Part shown: positions 6,098-13,979 of the stretch, piece after piece
Layout: every line of letters starts with the position of its first letter
Position numbering within the stretch: position 1 is the stretch's first letter
DNA from: Pedobacter sp.
GTDB taxonomy: Bacteria > Bacteroidota > Bacteroidia > Sphingobacteriales > Sphingobacteriaceae
Direction: 5' to 3'
Length of the DNA stretch: 33,147 bases
Assembly: GCA_031179845.1 (NCBI GenBank)
Contig: JAPSHM010000008.1
Span: 1 to 33,147 of the forward strand
Notes under the pieces: model-generated
Database searches by the model: none
Told to the model about the DNA's origin: nothing
The model's input: the letters and a program-made list of their open reading frames with translations, nothing else
Position numbers and translations under genes: made by a program

Positions 6098-6475
6098 ATG
6101 GAAAGTAAACGTCAACAGAAATTTGCCGGGATCATACAAGAAGAGTTAGCAGCTATTTTTCAGCGGGAAGGCGCAGCCTATTTACCAAATACGTTGGTAA
6201 CCATCACTAAAGTCCGTGTATCTTCGGATTTGGGCGTTGCTAGAGTGTATCTGAGCTTTTTCAATAACAGCAACACAACTTTATCGGTAGCAGAGGTAAA
6301 TTCTCATGCCGGAGAAATCAGATATAAATTGGGTGCAAGAATCCGTCACCAGGCGCGAGTAATACCAACGTTAATGTTCTTTGTAGATGATACCAACGCC
6401 TATGTGGAACACATGGATAAATTGTTCGACAAGATTTCCAAGGACCGTAAAGAAAGCGGTACAGAAGAGGAATAA
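6098..6475 (+). CDS. rbfA: Ribosome-binding factor A
   Basis: Small KH-fold protein that binds the 30S subunit and helps mature the 16S rRNA 5' end. The 125-residue sequence has the family pattern: KRQQKFAGIIQEELAAIFQRE helix, LVTITKVRVSSDLGVARVYLSFF strands, and GARIRHQARVIPTLMFFVDDTNAYVEHMDKLFDKI at the end. A purine-rich stretch, GAAAGGAAG, precedes the ATG and is a better Shine-Dalgarno sequence than most genes here have. It is co-transcribed with hflX. Confidence 0.93.
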   Translation: MESKRQQKFAGIIQEELAAIFQREGAAYLPNTLVTITKVRVSSDLGVARVYLSFFNNSNTTLSVAEVNSHAGEIRYKLGARIRHQARVIPTLMFFVDDTNAYVEHMDKLFDKISKDRKESGTEEE

Positions 6476-6492
6476 AATTTGTAAATTGGGAT

Positions 6493-7143
6493 ATGGTAAG
6501 GATCCTATTAGTATTTCTTTTATTCTTAACATCATCACTTAAGGCCCAGCCAGTATTAAAGGGAGGATTAGAAGCATTTGTTATCGCAAACCATGTTTAT
6601 CCCAGGTATTCTCTACACAATTGTATCCAGGGAACGGTTAATATAAGCTTCAAGCTGAATCAAAATGGCGAGGTTTATTTTTCCAAGATAATCTCCGGGA
6701 TTGGTACTGATCTGGACGACGAAGCGTTAAGGCTGATCAGAATGAGTAGTGGAAAATGGCTTATCCCTGAAAATCATGATACTACAATGTCACTGATCGC
6801 TCCATTGAAGTTTAGCTTATCGGGCTATAACTGCGATGCTAAAGACCCGCAGGAGATCAGTCGGGCCATTTTGAGCTATAAAACTAAGGAAGCACTTAGC
6901 AATTCAATTCTCAACTTTTATAGAAACAAAGAGAAAGGAATGTTTAAAATAAAGGAGGAGGCCAGATTTGTGGCTTTGAAGCAAGAATTAGGTTACGACG
7001 ATGCGTATTTCCAGGAGCGCATAAGAGACGGGCTTAAAAAACTAAAACAGAAGGACAAACAAGGTGCTTGTGAAGACTTTACATTCGTGAAATATATGGG
7101 TTCCGGGCTTGCAGATGAAATGATCGCGAAACACTGTCTTTAA
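6493..7143 (+). CDS. Secreted protein with a TonB C-terminal-like domain
   Basis: Residues 1-19 (MVRILLVFLLFLTSSLKAQ) form a signal peptide. Residues about 25-110 resemble the TonB C-terminal domain common in Bacteroidota envelope proteins: GTVNISFKLNQNGEVYFSKI, then GIGTDLDDEALRLIRMSSGKW and a following strand. The tail has charged helices and ends with KKLKQKDKQGACEDFTFVKY, a Cys-containing motif seen after such domains, possibly one Sel1/TPR-like unit. There is no N-terminal anchor helix separate from the signal, so it is probably periplasmic and not a TonB energy transducer. Partner unknown. It follows rbfA by 17 bases and ends three bases before the convergent lipid kinase. Confidence 0.75.
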   Translation: MVRILLVFLLFLTSSLKAQPVLKGGLEAFVIANHVYPRYSLHNCIQGTVNISFKLNQNGEVYFSKIISGIGTDLDDEALRLIRMSSGKWLIPENHDTTMSLIAPLKFSLSGYNCDAKDPQEISRAILSYKTKEALSNSILNFYRNKEKGMFKIKEEARFVALKQELGYDDAYFQERIRDGLKKLKQKDKQGACEDFTFVKYMGSGLADEMIAKHCL

Positions 7144-7146
7144 CCA

Positions 7147-8022
7147 TTATACAATGATATTGATGGCAGATGTTATGATGCGGGCGTTGATGCTGTTAAC
7201 TCGTCCTATATATTCGCCGTCGACTTGAAAGTGCGCTTTATGCCGGGTTTTTATTTTTAACCCGCTGGTTTGAAAGGTTTCTATCTTTTCCGGGTTGAAT
7301 GGCAGATTGGTGAATCGGACCTTTAAAATTTCCACTACCGAATATTTTTTTACCAATATTACTTCAAAAAGATCATCGTCAAGCCGTCCATCAGGGTTAA
7401 TTTTAACCCCTGTTCCATACTTGGTCGCATTGGCGATAACCACCATTGCAGCTTCTGATCGGATAACTTCTCCCTTAATTTTAAATTCAACCTCCATCTT
7501 ATGGTGACTCCATAAGGCCTTCCATGCTGCTTTTGCATAACCGAGCATGCCGCGTTGTGAAAGGTCATCAAACTTTTTGACGATGTAGGCATTGAAGCCG
7601 ATGTCAGCCAGGTGAATGCACAATTGACCATTTACTAATACGGCGTGTATCTTTCTTGGATTACCATTTACGGCAACGTCAAGCGCCTCCTCAATGTCGG
7701 CTGGTATTCCAAGTTCTTTGGCCATACCATTTGCCGAGCCAGCGGGAATTATGCCAACCGGTGTATCGGTTTCCAACAGGCATTCAGCAACCATCTTCAA
7801 GGTGCCATCACCACCTACCGCAACAACCCGGTCTGCATTTGATTCATTGATGGTTTCTTTTAATTTATCGATTGAGCAATCGGGAGCCAACTCGTGAAGT
7901 ATATAGCTATGAAGTGCATCTTCAAAATAGGTTGTGATTAATTCTTTTATGTTTATTTTTTCAGTTCCGGCGCCCGGATTGATAATAAACAGTAATTTTA
8001 TGTTTGAAGTGCTTTCTCTCAT
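7147..8022 (-). CDS. DAG kinase-family lipid kinase (YegS/BmrU type)
   Basis: This 291-residue protein has the diacylglycerol kinase catalytic fold: N-terminal KLLFIINPGAGTEKI (phosphate loop), the ATP motif VVAVGGDGTLKMVAE (about 65-79), PVGIIPAGSANGMAKELGIP (about 89-108) and a C-terminal beta domain with DDDLFEVILVKK. The family phosphorylates diacylglycerol, sphingoid bases or related lipids with ATP; the substrate cannot be read here. It is transcribed away from an APP1-like phosphatidate phosphatase, 46 bases apart, so the two may carry out opposing steps at a shared lipid. It is cytosolic or peripheral at the membrane, with no signal peptide. Confidence 0.9.
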   Translation of the reverse strand: MRESTSNIKLLFIINPGAGTEKINIKELITTYFEDALHSYILHELAPDCSIDKLKETINESNADRVVAVGGDGTLKMVAECLLETDTPVGIIPAGSANGMAKELGIPADIEEALDVAVNGNPRKIHAVLVNGQLCIHLADIGFNAYIVKKFDDLSQRGMLGYAKAAWKALWSHHKMEVEFKIKGEVIRSEAAMVVIANATKYGTGVKINPDGRLDDDLFEVILVKKYSVVEILKVRFTNLPFNPEKIETFQTSGLKIKTRHKAHFQVDGEYIGRVNSINARIITSAINIIV

Positions 8023-8068
8023 AGTTTAATAGCAAAACAACTGTTGCCTTAGTCTGTTTTAATAGATA

Positions 8069-9046
8069 ATGAATAAAACTGTTAGCGTAAAAATTTATCA
8101 TGGGTATGGACACACTCACAATTTAGTGGTTTATGGACATGTATTTAGGTTTAAGGCTAAGGTGAAACAAGTGTACAGCGACAACCTTTTCGTAAATGTT
8201 CTTCATCTTTTGAAGCTGTTTATTCTTAAACCCTATCCCTTCGTAAAAGTAAGACTGCAATTTAACGGCCAAACTGTCTATAGCCACACGGAATATGACG
8301 GCTTCTTCAAATTTGAATGGAAAGCTGAAAAAAATGTAGTCGCCGGTTGGCATGTGGTAAAGGTGGAGGCGTTAGGAGAAGATCGTTCCGTGCTTGCCGG
8401 GAATGAAGGACTGATTTATGTGCCGCATATTACGCAGTATGCTTTTATATCGGACATAGATGATACCATCATGATTTCTCACTCTGCAACAATATGGAGA
8501 AGGTTAAGGGAACTTTTTATAAAGAACCCCCGTACGCGCAAAACATTTACTGATGCCCGCAAGTACTATCGCAAACTTGCCCTTTCACATACCGATGCTG
8601 TGCAACCAAATCCATTCTTTTACGTATCAAGCAGTGAATGGAACCTATACGACTACCTCGTGGAAACGTTTCGGTACAATGAGTTGCCAGAGGGCACTTT
8701 TTTATTGAACCAGATTAAGCAGTGGAAAGATTTAATCAAGACAGGCAAGACAGGTCATGAAGGCAAACTTATCCGGGTGATGCGTATCCTGGATGCCTTT
8801 CCAAATCAAAAATTTGTATTCATAGGAGACAATTCCCAGCGCGACCCTACAATTTATACTACGATAGCGAACAAATACCCTCGAAATATTGAGGCGATCT
8901 ACATTAGAAACATTCGGAAGGAAAATGAAGTTGAAGCCAATGTATTGTTAAAAGCTGTTGAGGATGCCCATGGAATCAAAACTTGTCTGTTCGATGATAA
9001 TGAAGAAGCTATGCTCCATTCAAAAACAATTGGGTTAATTGATTAG
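8069..9046 (+). CDS. APP1-like phosphatidate phosphatase (DUF2183)
   Basis: This 325-residue protein has an N-terminal beta-rich region (about 1-118) and a HAD-like catalytic domain. Its nucleophile motif is DIDDT (129-133, in AFISDIDDTIMISHS). It continues with FFYVSSSEWNLYDYLVETF and the acidic motif FVFIGDNSQRDPTIYTTIA. These are the signatures of the App1 phosphatidate phosphatase catalytic domain, which removes phosphate from phosphatidic acid to give diacylglycerol in yeast. Bacterial members are common in Bacteroidota but little studied. The YSHTEYDGFFKFEW stretch in the N-terminal domain looks like a beta-sandwich. It is divergent from the lipid kinase, which would catalyse the reverse type of step. 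Confidence 0.88.
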   Translation: MNKTVSVKIYHGYGHTHNLVVYGHVFRFKAKVKQVYSDNLFVNVLHLLKLFILKPYPFVKVRLQFNGQTVYSHTEYDGFFKFEWKAEKNVVAGWHVVKVEALGEDRSVLAGNEGLIYVPHITQYAFISDIDDTIMISHSATIWRRLRELFIKNPRTRKTFTDARKYYRKLALSHTDAVQPNPFFYVSSSEWNLYDYLVETFRYNELPEGTFLLNQIKQWKDLIKTGKTGHEGKLIRVMRILDAFPNQKFVFIGDNSQRDPTIYTTIANKYPRNIEAIYIRNIRKENEVEANVLLKAVEDAHGIKTCLFDDNEEAMLHSKTIGLID

Positions 9047-9100
9047 CTCAAATCCGTAGAATGTTAATATATTTCAAAAATTATTTGGAACCTAATGAGC

Positions 9101-9112
9101 ACAAACGTTTGT
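9101..9112. repeat. Perfect 12-bp palindrome upstream of aat, possible operator
   Basis: ACAAACGTTTGT is fully self-complementary and ends six bases before the -7 box of aat. Its central AACGTT resembles LacI-type half-sites. A CAAACGTTT core recurs at 31975-31983 between nagB and anmK. No regulator is encoded nearby. This may be chance. Confidence 0.3.
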
Positions 9113-9118
9113 AGACGG

Positions 9119-9126
9119 TATTTTTG
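9119..9126 (+). promoter_or_regulatory. -7 box TATTTTTG of aat
   Basis: An exact TAnnTTTG match whose last base is only three bases before ATG 9130. Transcription would begin at or next to the start codon. No clear -33 TTTG at normal spacing was found. Confidence 0.45.
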
Positions 9127-9129
9127 TAT

Positions 9130-9765
9130 ATGATTTTCAAATTAGACGATAATGAGATCTTTTTTCCTGATCCAGGATTTGCCGATCCTGACGGCCTTCT
9201 GGCAATCGGTGGAGACCTGAGGCCGGAAAGATTAATCATGGCCTATAATAAGGGGATTTTTCCATGGTTCAGTGAGGAAGATCCAATATGTTGGTATGCG
9301 CCTAAGGAGCGCTGCGTGATTTTTCCAGGCGACATTTTTGTTAGTAAAAGCATGTCTAAATTATTGGCTAATCATGCGTTTCGGGTAACTTACGACGAGT
9401 CGTTTGCCGAGGTAATCGGAAACTGCGCTAAGATTGGAAGGAAGGACCAGCAAGGTACCTGGATTACGCAACACATGCAGAATGCTTATATAGAACTGCA
9501 TGAACGTGGCTATGCACATAGTGTGGAAGTATGGCAGGATGACACATTGGTAGGTGGGCTCTATGGAGTACAAATTAACCAGGTCTTTTGTGGGGAGAGT
9601 ATGTTTAGTAAAGTGAGCAACGCGTCTAAATACGCATTGATCTGGCTATGTAGAAATAAAGGTTTTCGGCTGATAGATTGTCAGCTTCCTAACGATCACC
9701 TGATGAGCCTCGGTGCTGAAATGATGGAAACTGATACATATTTACACATATTAGAAAACAACTAA
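9130..9765 (+). CDS. aat: Leucyl/phenylalanyl-tRNA--protein transferase
   Basis: Adds Leu or Phe from charged tRNA to the N-terminus of proteins with basic first residues, marking them for ClpS/ClpAP in the N-degron pathway. The 211-residue protein carries the family signatures: FFPDPGFADPDGLLAIGGDL, a LIMAYNKGIFPWF stretch with the conserved GIFPW, CWYAPKERCVIFP, GTWITQHMQNAYIELHERGYAHSVEVW, LVGGLYGVQINQVFCGESMFS and FRLIDCQLPNDHLMSLGAE. I chose ATG 9130 over TTG 9124 because the family begins with a short strand right before the FPDP motif and the TTG lies within the promoter box. It converges on the SNF2 gene. Confidence 0.93.
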   Translation: MIFKLDDNEIFFPDPGFADPDGLLAIGGDLRPERLIMAYNKGIFPWFSEEDPICWYAPKERCVIFPGDIFVSKSMSKLLANHAFRVTYDESFAEVIGNCAKIGRKDQQGTWITQHMQNAYIELHERGYAHSVEVWQDDTLVGGLYGVQINQVFCGESMFSKVSNASKYALIWLCRNKGFRLIDCQLPNDHLMSLGAEMMETDTYLHILENN

Positions 9766-9796
9766 CTTACGTTTGCAGGCCGATCACATCGGTTGA

Positions 9797-9887
9797 TTTG
9801 GTTCGGTATCCAGAATGTCTATATTTCGTTGTGAAGTTTTAGACTGGAGGTATTTTTATGAAAAGAAGCAAACTGTTAGCGAAGTAA
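9797..9887 (+). other. Orphan expression unit: promoter, strong Shine-Dalgarno and a 9-codon frame
   Basis: TTTG (9797-9800), 19 bases, then TATATTTC (9820-9827) looks like a promoter. Downstream, GGAGG (9846-9850) lies seven bases before ATG 9858, which opens a nine-codon frame (MKRSKLLAK) stopping at TAA 9885-9887 inside the 3' end of the SNF2 gene. Such a complete Shine-Dalgarno is unusual for this phylum. It may be the stump of a gene cut off by a past rearrangement, a micropeptide, or chance. Confidence 0.35.
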
Positions 9888-12845
9888 CTCGCTGATATCT
9901 TCTTTGCTGAGCGATTTGAAAAAACTTTCTTCAGTTGTAATTAATGAGCTAGCCAACCGTTTTTTGCGGTTCTGAAGTGCCAGGATCTTTTCTTCTACGG
10001 TGTCTTTTGCAATAAATTTATAGATAAACACCTTTTTCTCCTGTCCGATCCGATGAGTACGGTCGATAGCCTGCTGCTCAACAGCCGGATTCCACCAAGG
10101 ATCAAGGATAAATACGTAATCGGCCTGCGTTAGGTTTAAACCAACGCCTCCTGCCTTGATGGAGATCAGGAATACTTTTAATGCTGTGTTCTGTTGGAAT
10201 TCTGCAACGATCTCTCCACGGTTTTTTGTCGTGCCGTCAAGATAAGCAAAAGGAATCTCCTCTTTAGTGAGATATTGCTTGAATATAGCCAGATGTTTTA
10301 CAAATTGGGAAAAGATCAGCACCTTATGACCTCCCTTAAGGACATTATCAAGCGTGTGGATGACGTTTTCAAACTTGCCGGAATCAGACGCATAACTGTC
10401 ATCGATCATCAGCGGATGATTAGCCAGCTGACGTAAAGCTGTAAGCCCTTGTAACAGTTGCACCTGTTTTTTTACATAGGTGCCATCATCCATACTGGTC
10501 AACAAGTCGTTTCGGTAGGCTGATTTTGTCTTCTCGTAATAGGCTGCCTGGTCTTCGCTCATATTGCAGTAGAAAATTTGCTCAGTTTTAGATGGCAGTT
10601 CTGCCGCGACCTGTTCTTTTGTTCTGCGCAATACGAAAGGCTTGATTATGGCTTGTAATTTTCGGGCTTTGTCTTCATCTTTTCTTTTCTCAATTGCTTG
10701 TACATATTCTTCATTGAAAAAGGCTTGGGTACCCAATAATCCGGGATTAAGAAAGGTAAGCTGCGTCCAGAGATCGCTCACTGAGTTTTCTACCGGAGTT
10801 CCACTAAGAATTAATTTATTCTTTGACTTGAGAGACCTTACCGCTCTAAATGATTTAGAGGAAGGGTTTTTAATGTTCTGACTTTCATCGAGTATGATAT
10901 AATTGAAGTAAAACATTTTAAACTCATCGATGTCTACCCGTGTGATTCCATAGGTCGTAATGATGATATCAAAATTGGCAAAGCGACTTACGTCTTTATT
11001 TCTCGTAGTTCCAGTATGGGCATGAATCTTTAATTTCGGCGTAAATTTCTTCGCTTCGTTAAGCCAATTATAAATCAACGAGGTCGGCATGATAATTAAA
11101 GAGGTACTGTGAGTTGAGTTTGCCTGGTCCTCTTCTTTTAGCTTCTGCAGCATTGCAAGCGTCTGAATTGTTTTACCCAAACCCATATCATCGGCAAGGC
11201 AGCCGCCAAAATTATATTCTCTCAGAAAGCTGAACCAATTGTAGCCAGCCTTTTGATAGCCGCGCAGATCACCTTTGAAATTTACTGGCATTTGCGTCTC
11301 TGCTATGTTTTCGAAGTCGTTTAATTTTTGAAGTTTTCGACTAAGCGTGATGTTGGCAACGCTGTCTTCAGCAAGGTCATTGATCAGGCCAATATGATGC
11401 TTTTTGAGTTTGAGTGATTTTCCAGCATCTGCAAGACTAAACAGCGTACTGTACTGTGTAAACCATTTATCGGGAATGATGGCTATTGATCCATCAGGCA
11501 GTAAAAATTCCCTTTTCTTATGTAGGATATGCTGTTTTAAAGAAATAAACGGGATAGGGTGACTTCCAAAGTAAACGATCGCATTGATGTCGAACCAGTC
11601 GTTGTCTTCTTTTATTTCAAAATTGATTGTATTAACAGCGAAAAGAAAACGCTTGTTACCTTTAGTTTGCTCAATCTCAAAACCTTCATGCCTTAATTGT
11701 TCAAGGTGTTCATTTACCCAGTTGAGTACTCCGTATGAAGCGTCCTGATCCTGTCCTACCGGTAGTTCAAGATGATAGTAAAGCGCACTGGTTTTTTTTA
11801 AATCGAGGTTTAATAAATAGTTATACTTTTCATTTTCCCAGTTTACATCTCGTTTCACACGGGTAAATATGTAATTATCCTGTTCTTTATGCAGGTGAAC
11901 GGTTACCCTTTTCTCATTACCCATCGCGAAGGCGTGCTCCCCATAATTGAAGTACAATTGCAATTGAGAAATGCCCGCATCTACGTAAATTACTTTAATA
12001 ACAGGGCTCGGAACATATTTTTCAGTTTTAATGTCAAACCCTTCTGCATATACATGATATTTTTCTATTAAAGGCGCCACAAACTTTTTGAAGTAGGCCT
12101 CTTCCGTAGATTTTGGGATAGTAATGTAACGCTTACTTAGAAACGGGAGTAATTTTTTACCTTCAATGTCTTGCTCAAAGTAGTAAAGCATGTCGTTTAG
12201 CAGCAACCAGGACGGTTGATTACTAATTACCTGGGCATCCTTAAACATAAAATCTATGCGTTGACCCTGGTATTTGATTGTTGGGAAGTATCGGGTTTCT
12301 GTTTCATTTCTTCGAAAATGAAAAAGCACTGTTGAAGGCTCAACAGCAATTTCTATTTTCCGCTCAGCGGGCCATCCATCTTTATCCATCAGGTACAAAG
12401 AGCCCTCAAGCTTTAAGATTTCCAAAACTTCCGATAGTTTCTTTTCAATTTTCGGTCGGACGCTTTCGTAAAATTTTTCGTCAAAGTATTTGCCGAAGAA
12501 TTCTACGGGTCGGATTGCCTTTTTATGAAATTTCTTAATAATAGAGTCCTGCTCAGTCTCGTCAAGTATTTTGATCAATTTAAGATCTGTTTCTTTGAGG
12601 TGTTTTGTGAATTCTTTTGCCGTATGGGAAAAAATACGCTGATAAGTCAACGAGAAGTCGCCCTGCGGGTTTAGTTGAACGATATGAGGCTCAATCAAAT
12701 ATCCAAGATATGCATGTTTACATATAGAATATACAATCTTGCAGGGCTTGGAACTATCTACACGTAACATTGACAATTGGTTAAAACAATCAGAGGATAA
12801 GCATTTAAAAATCTTTAAACATACATCAAATTGGTGTGTGATCAA
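9876..12845 (-). CDS. SNF2-family DEAD/DEAH-type helicase/translocase
   Basis: Large ATP-dependent DNA translocase of the bacterial SNF2 (HepA/RapA-like) group, 989 residues from the TTG at 12845. The first ~500 residues are the bacterial SNF2-associated region with no motif I can name. The ATPase core starts near 530: Q-motif region DLRGYQKAGYNWFSFL, Walker A DDMGLGKT (Lys about 557), motif II DESQ (about 652; Gln replaces His of DEAH), motif III LSGTPVENS, then the C-terminal lobe with VLIFSQF, GVGLNLTQADYVFILDPWWNPAVEQQA and the arginine-finger motif RTHRIGQ (about 929). ATG 12770 (residue 26) is an alternative start. Role probably remodelling of protein-DNA complexes; cellular target unknown. 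It is alone on its strand. Confidence 0.9.
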   Translation of the reverse strand: MITHQFDVCLKIFKCLSSDCFNQLSMLRVDSSKPCKIVYSICKHAYLGYLIEPHIVQLNPQGDFSLTYQRIFSHTAKEFTKHLKETDLKLIKILDETEQDSIIKKFHKKAIRPVEFFGKYFDEKFYESVRPKIEKKLSEVLEILKLEGSLYLMDKDGWPAERKIEIAVEPSTVLFHFRRNETETRYFPTIKYQGQRIDFMFKDAQVISNQPSWLLLNDMLYYFEQDIEGKKLLPFLSKRYITIPKSTEEAYFKKFVAPLIEKYHVYAEGFDIKTEKYVPSPVIKVIYVDAGISQLQLYFNYGEHAFAMGNEKRVTVHLHKEQDNYIFTRVKRDVNWENEKYNYLLNLDLKKTSALYYHLELPVGQDQDASYGVLNWVNEHLEQLRHEGFEIEQTKGNKRFLFAVNTINFEIKEDNDWFDINAIVYFGSHPIPFISLKQHILHKKREFLLPDGSIAIIPDKWFTQYSTLFSLADAGKSLKLKKHHIGLINDLAEDSVANITLSRKLQKLNDFENIAETQMPVNFKGDLRGYQKAGYNWFSFLREYNFGGCLADDMGLGKTIQTLAMLQKLKEEDQANSTHSTSLIIMPTSLIYNWLNEAKKFTPKLKIHAHTGTTRNKDVSRFANFDIIITTYGITRVDIDEFKMFYFNYIILDESQNIKNPSSKSFRAVRSLKSKNKLILSGTPVENSVSDLWTQLTFLNPGLLGTQAFFNEEYVQAIEKRKDEDKARKLQAIIKPFVLRRTKEQVAAELPSKTEQIFYCNMSEDQAAYYEKTKSAYRNDLLTSMDDGTYVKKQVQLLQGLTALRQLANHPLMIDDSYASDSGKFENVIHTLDNVLKGGHKVLIFSQFVKHLAIFKQYLTKEEIPFAYLDGTTKNRGEIVAEFQQNTALKVFLISIKAGGVGLNLTQADYVFILDPWWNPAVEQQAIDRTHRIGQEKKVFIYKFIAKDTVEEKILALQNRKKRLASSLITTEESFFKSLSKEDISELLR

Positions 12846-13012
12846 ATAACTTATTTCGTTTTTTTAATTTTCTTACTAAAAAATAATTGGAGGTTACATA
12901 CGTCTGTTGTCCCTTGAATTCAAATTATTGATAAAAGATTAGAAGATCTTGTAACGATCCGAAATTTTTAATGACTTATAAATAAAAACTCCAAAATTCA
13001 AAAGCTTTTATT
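12846..13012. other. Divergent intergenic region, SNF2 gene / GIN gene
   Basis: These 167 A/T-rich bases lie between two divergent genes. I find no exact TAnnTTTG box in either direction, no terminator and no open frame of note. A GGAGG at 12891-12895 is not followed by a start codon. Confidence 0.5.
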
Positions 13013-13654
13013 ATGATTAATTATTTAAGACGATTATTAACCTGCGGTCTAACAGGATTCTTCCTGGCTTTTTCCCCTTTTACTTCGGGTGCCGCAAACA
13101 AAGTATCAACTACGCTGATTGTCAAGCCTTCAATAGATTACAATAAAGTTATTGTTAAAGGCAATGTCAAAGTCATTTTGATCCAATCAAAAACTCAGCA
13201 CGTTATGATATATGACAGTCAGGACAAAGCGTTAATTTCGGTATGCCAAAGAGCGAACAATCTCTACATCAGTGCAACAAATGAACAGCCCACAGAAGTT
13301 GTGGTTTATATCAAAGATCTGCATAGAATTGATGCATGTAACAGTGCCTCAGTGTCCACCAAGGGTAAGTTTATTTGCCGCGCTTTGCAGGTTTTTTTAT
13401 GTGATGACGCAACTGCTTTTGTAAACGGCCATACTGAAACGCTGTACACCGTGCTTAAAAATCGTTCAAAGCTAAAATTAAAAGGTTTTTCTAAAGATCA
13501 CACCTTGGTTACAGAAAGCATCGCTAAACTAAATACCGATAACTTCGCTGCATTGAAAACTACGGCAACGTCACTTAATGGGCATATATTAGCCATCGAT
13601 GATATTGAAACATCATTGAAAGATACGGTAATAGCCGGGAACAAGATCAAATAG
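13013..13654 (+). CDS. Secreted GIN-domain (DUF2807-like) protein
   Basis: This 213-residue protein has a signal peptide (about 1-27, ending TSGAANK; hydrophobic core LLTCGLTGFFLAF). The rest is a repetitive beta-rich domain of the GIN or head-GIN type: YNKVIVKGNVKVILIQSK, then LYISATNEQPTEVVVYIKDL, IDACNSASVSTKGKF, and alternating strands of the form K-L-K-L-K-G, as in the beta-helix of these proteins. Such domains are abundant in Bacteroidota, are exported, and their function is largely unknown; the autotransporter-adhesin label attached to them is weak. The repeats here are less regular than in most GIN proteins. It probably faces the periplasm or cell surface. There is no link to neighbours beyond proximity. 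Confidence 0.75.
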   Translation: MINYLRRLLTCGLTGFFLAFSPFTSGAANKVSTTLIVKPSIDYNKVIVKGNVKVILIQSKTQHVMIYDSQDKALISVCQRANNLYISATNEQPTEVVVYIKDLHRIDACNSASVSTKGKFICRALQVFLCDDATAFVNGHTETLYTVLKNRSKLKLKGFSKDHTLVTESIAKLNTDNFAALKTTATSLNGHILAIDDIETSLKDTVIAGNKIK

Positions 13655-13680
13655 CAGTCATCATCAGCTCGTCAAAAAGC

Positions 13681-13866
13681 TTACTTATCTTTCCCATTCC
13701 GTATTTTTCTCTTCCGATTGGATATTTCGATGCGAAATCCGCTGACCGAGCCCGGCCGGTCTATCAGTTTCGTGACTTGAATTTTACCGGATTTCGGATA
13801 AACTTCCGTTATTTTGTATAATAATTCTGAACAATGAGTTTTCACATTATTAATGTAATCAGTCAT
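13681..13866 (-). CDS. Small hypothetical protein (61 aa)
   Basis: The frame starts at ATG 13866 and ends at 13681. It encodes a soluble, basic 61-residue protein beginning MTDYINNVKTHCSELLYKI, with predicted strand content (GKIQVTKLI, GFRIEIS) and a Lys/Arg-rich tail (NRKRKIRNGKDK). It has no signal peptide or membrane helix. It is the only substantial frame between the GIN and TPR genes and its composition resembles a real protein. A weak -7-like TAATTTTC lies upstream on the minus strand. I do not recognise a family. It could be a nucleic-acid-binding protein, given the charge, but that is a guess. Confidence 0.45.
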   Translation of the reverse strand: MTDYINNVKTHCSELLYKITEVYPKSGKIQVTKLIDRPGSVSGFRIEISNRKRKIRNGKDK

Positions 13867-13979
13867 TTAACATTCATGTTGTGTGTATGTTGAAAATTAT
13901 TTAGCTTATACCGTTATAATAGTCGTAAACTTATAATGTATTTAGCAAAAAAGGGATCTGTTCTTTAATTATTTAATAC

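Noticed and set aside
9774-9795. Hairpin CCGAT-CAC-ATCGG after aat as terminator
   Set aside because: The stem is short and no T tract follows.
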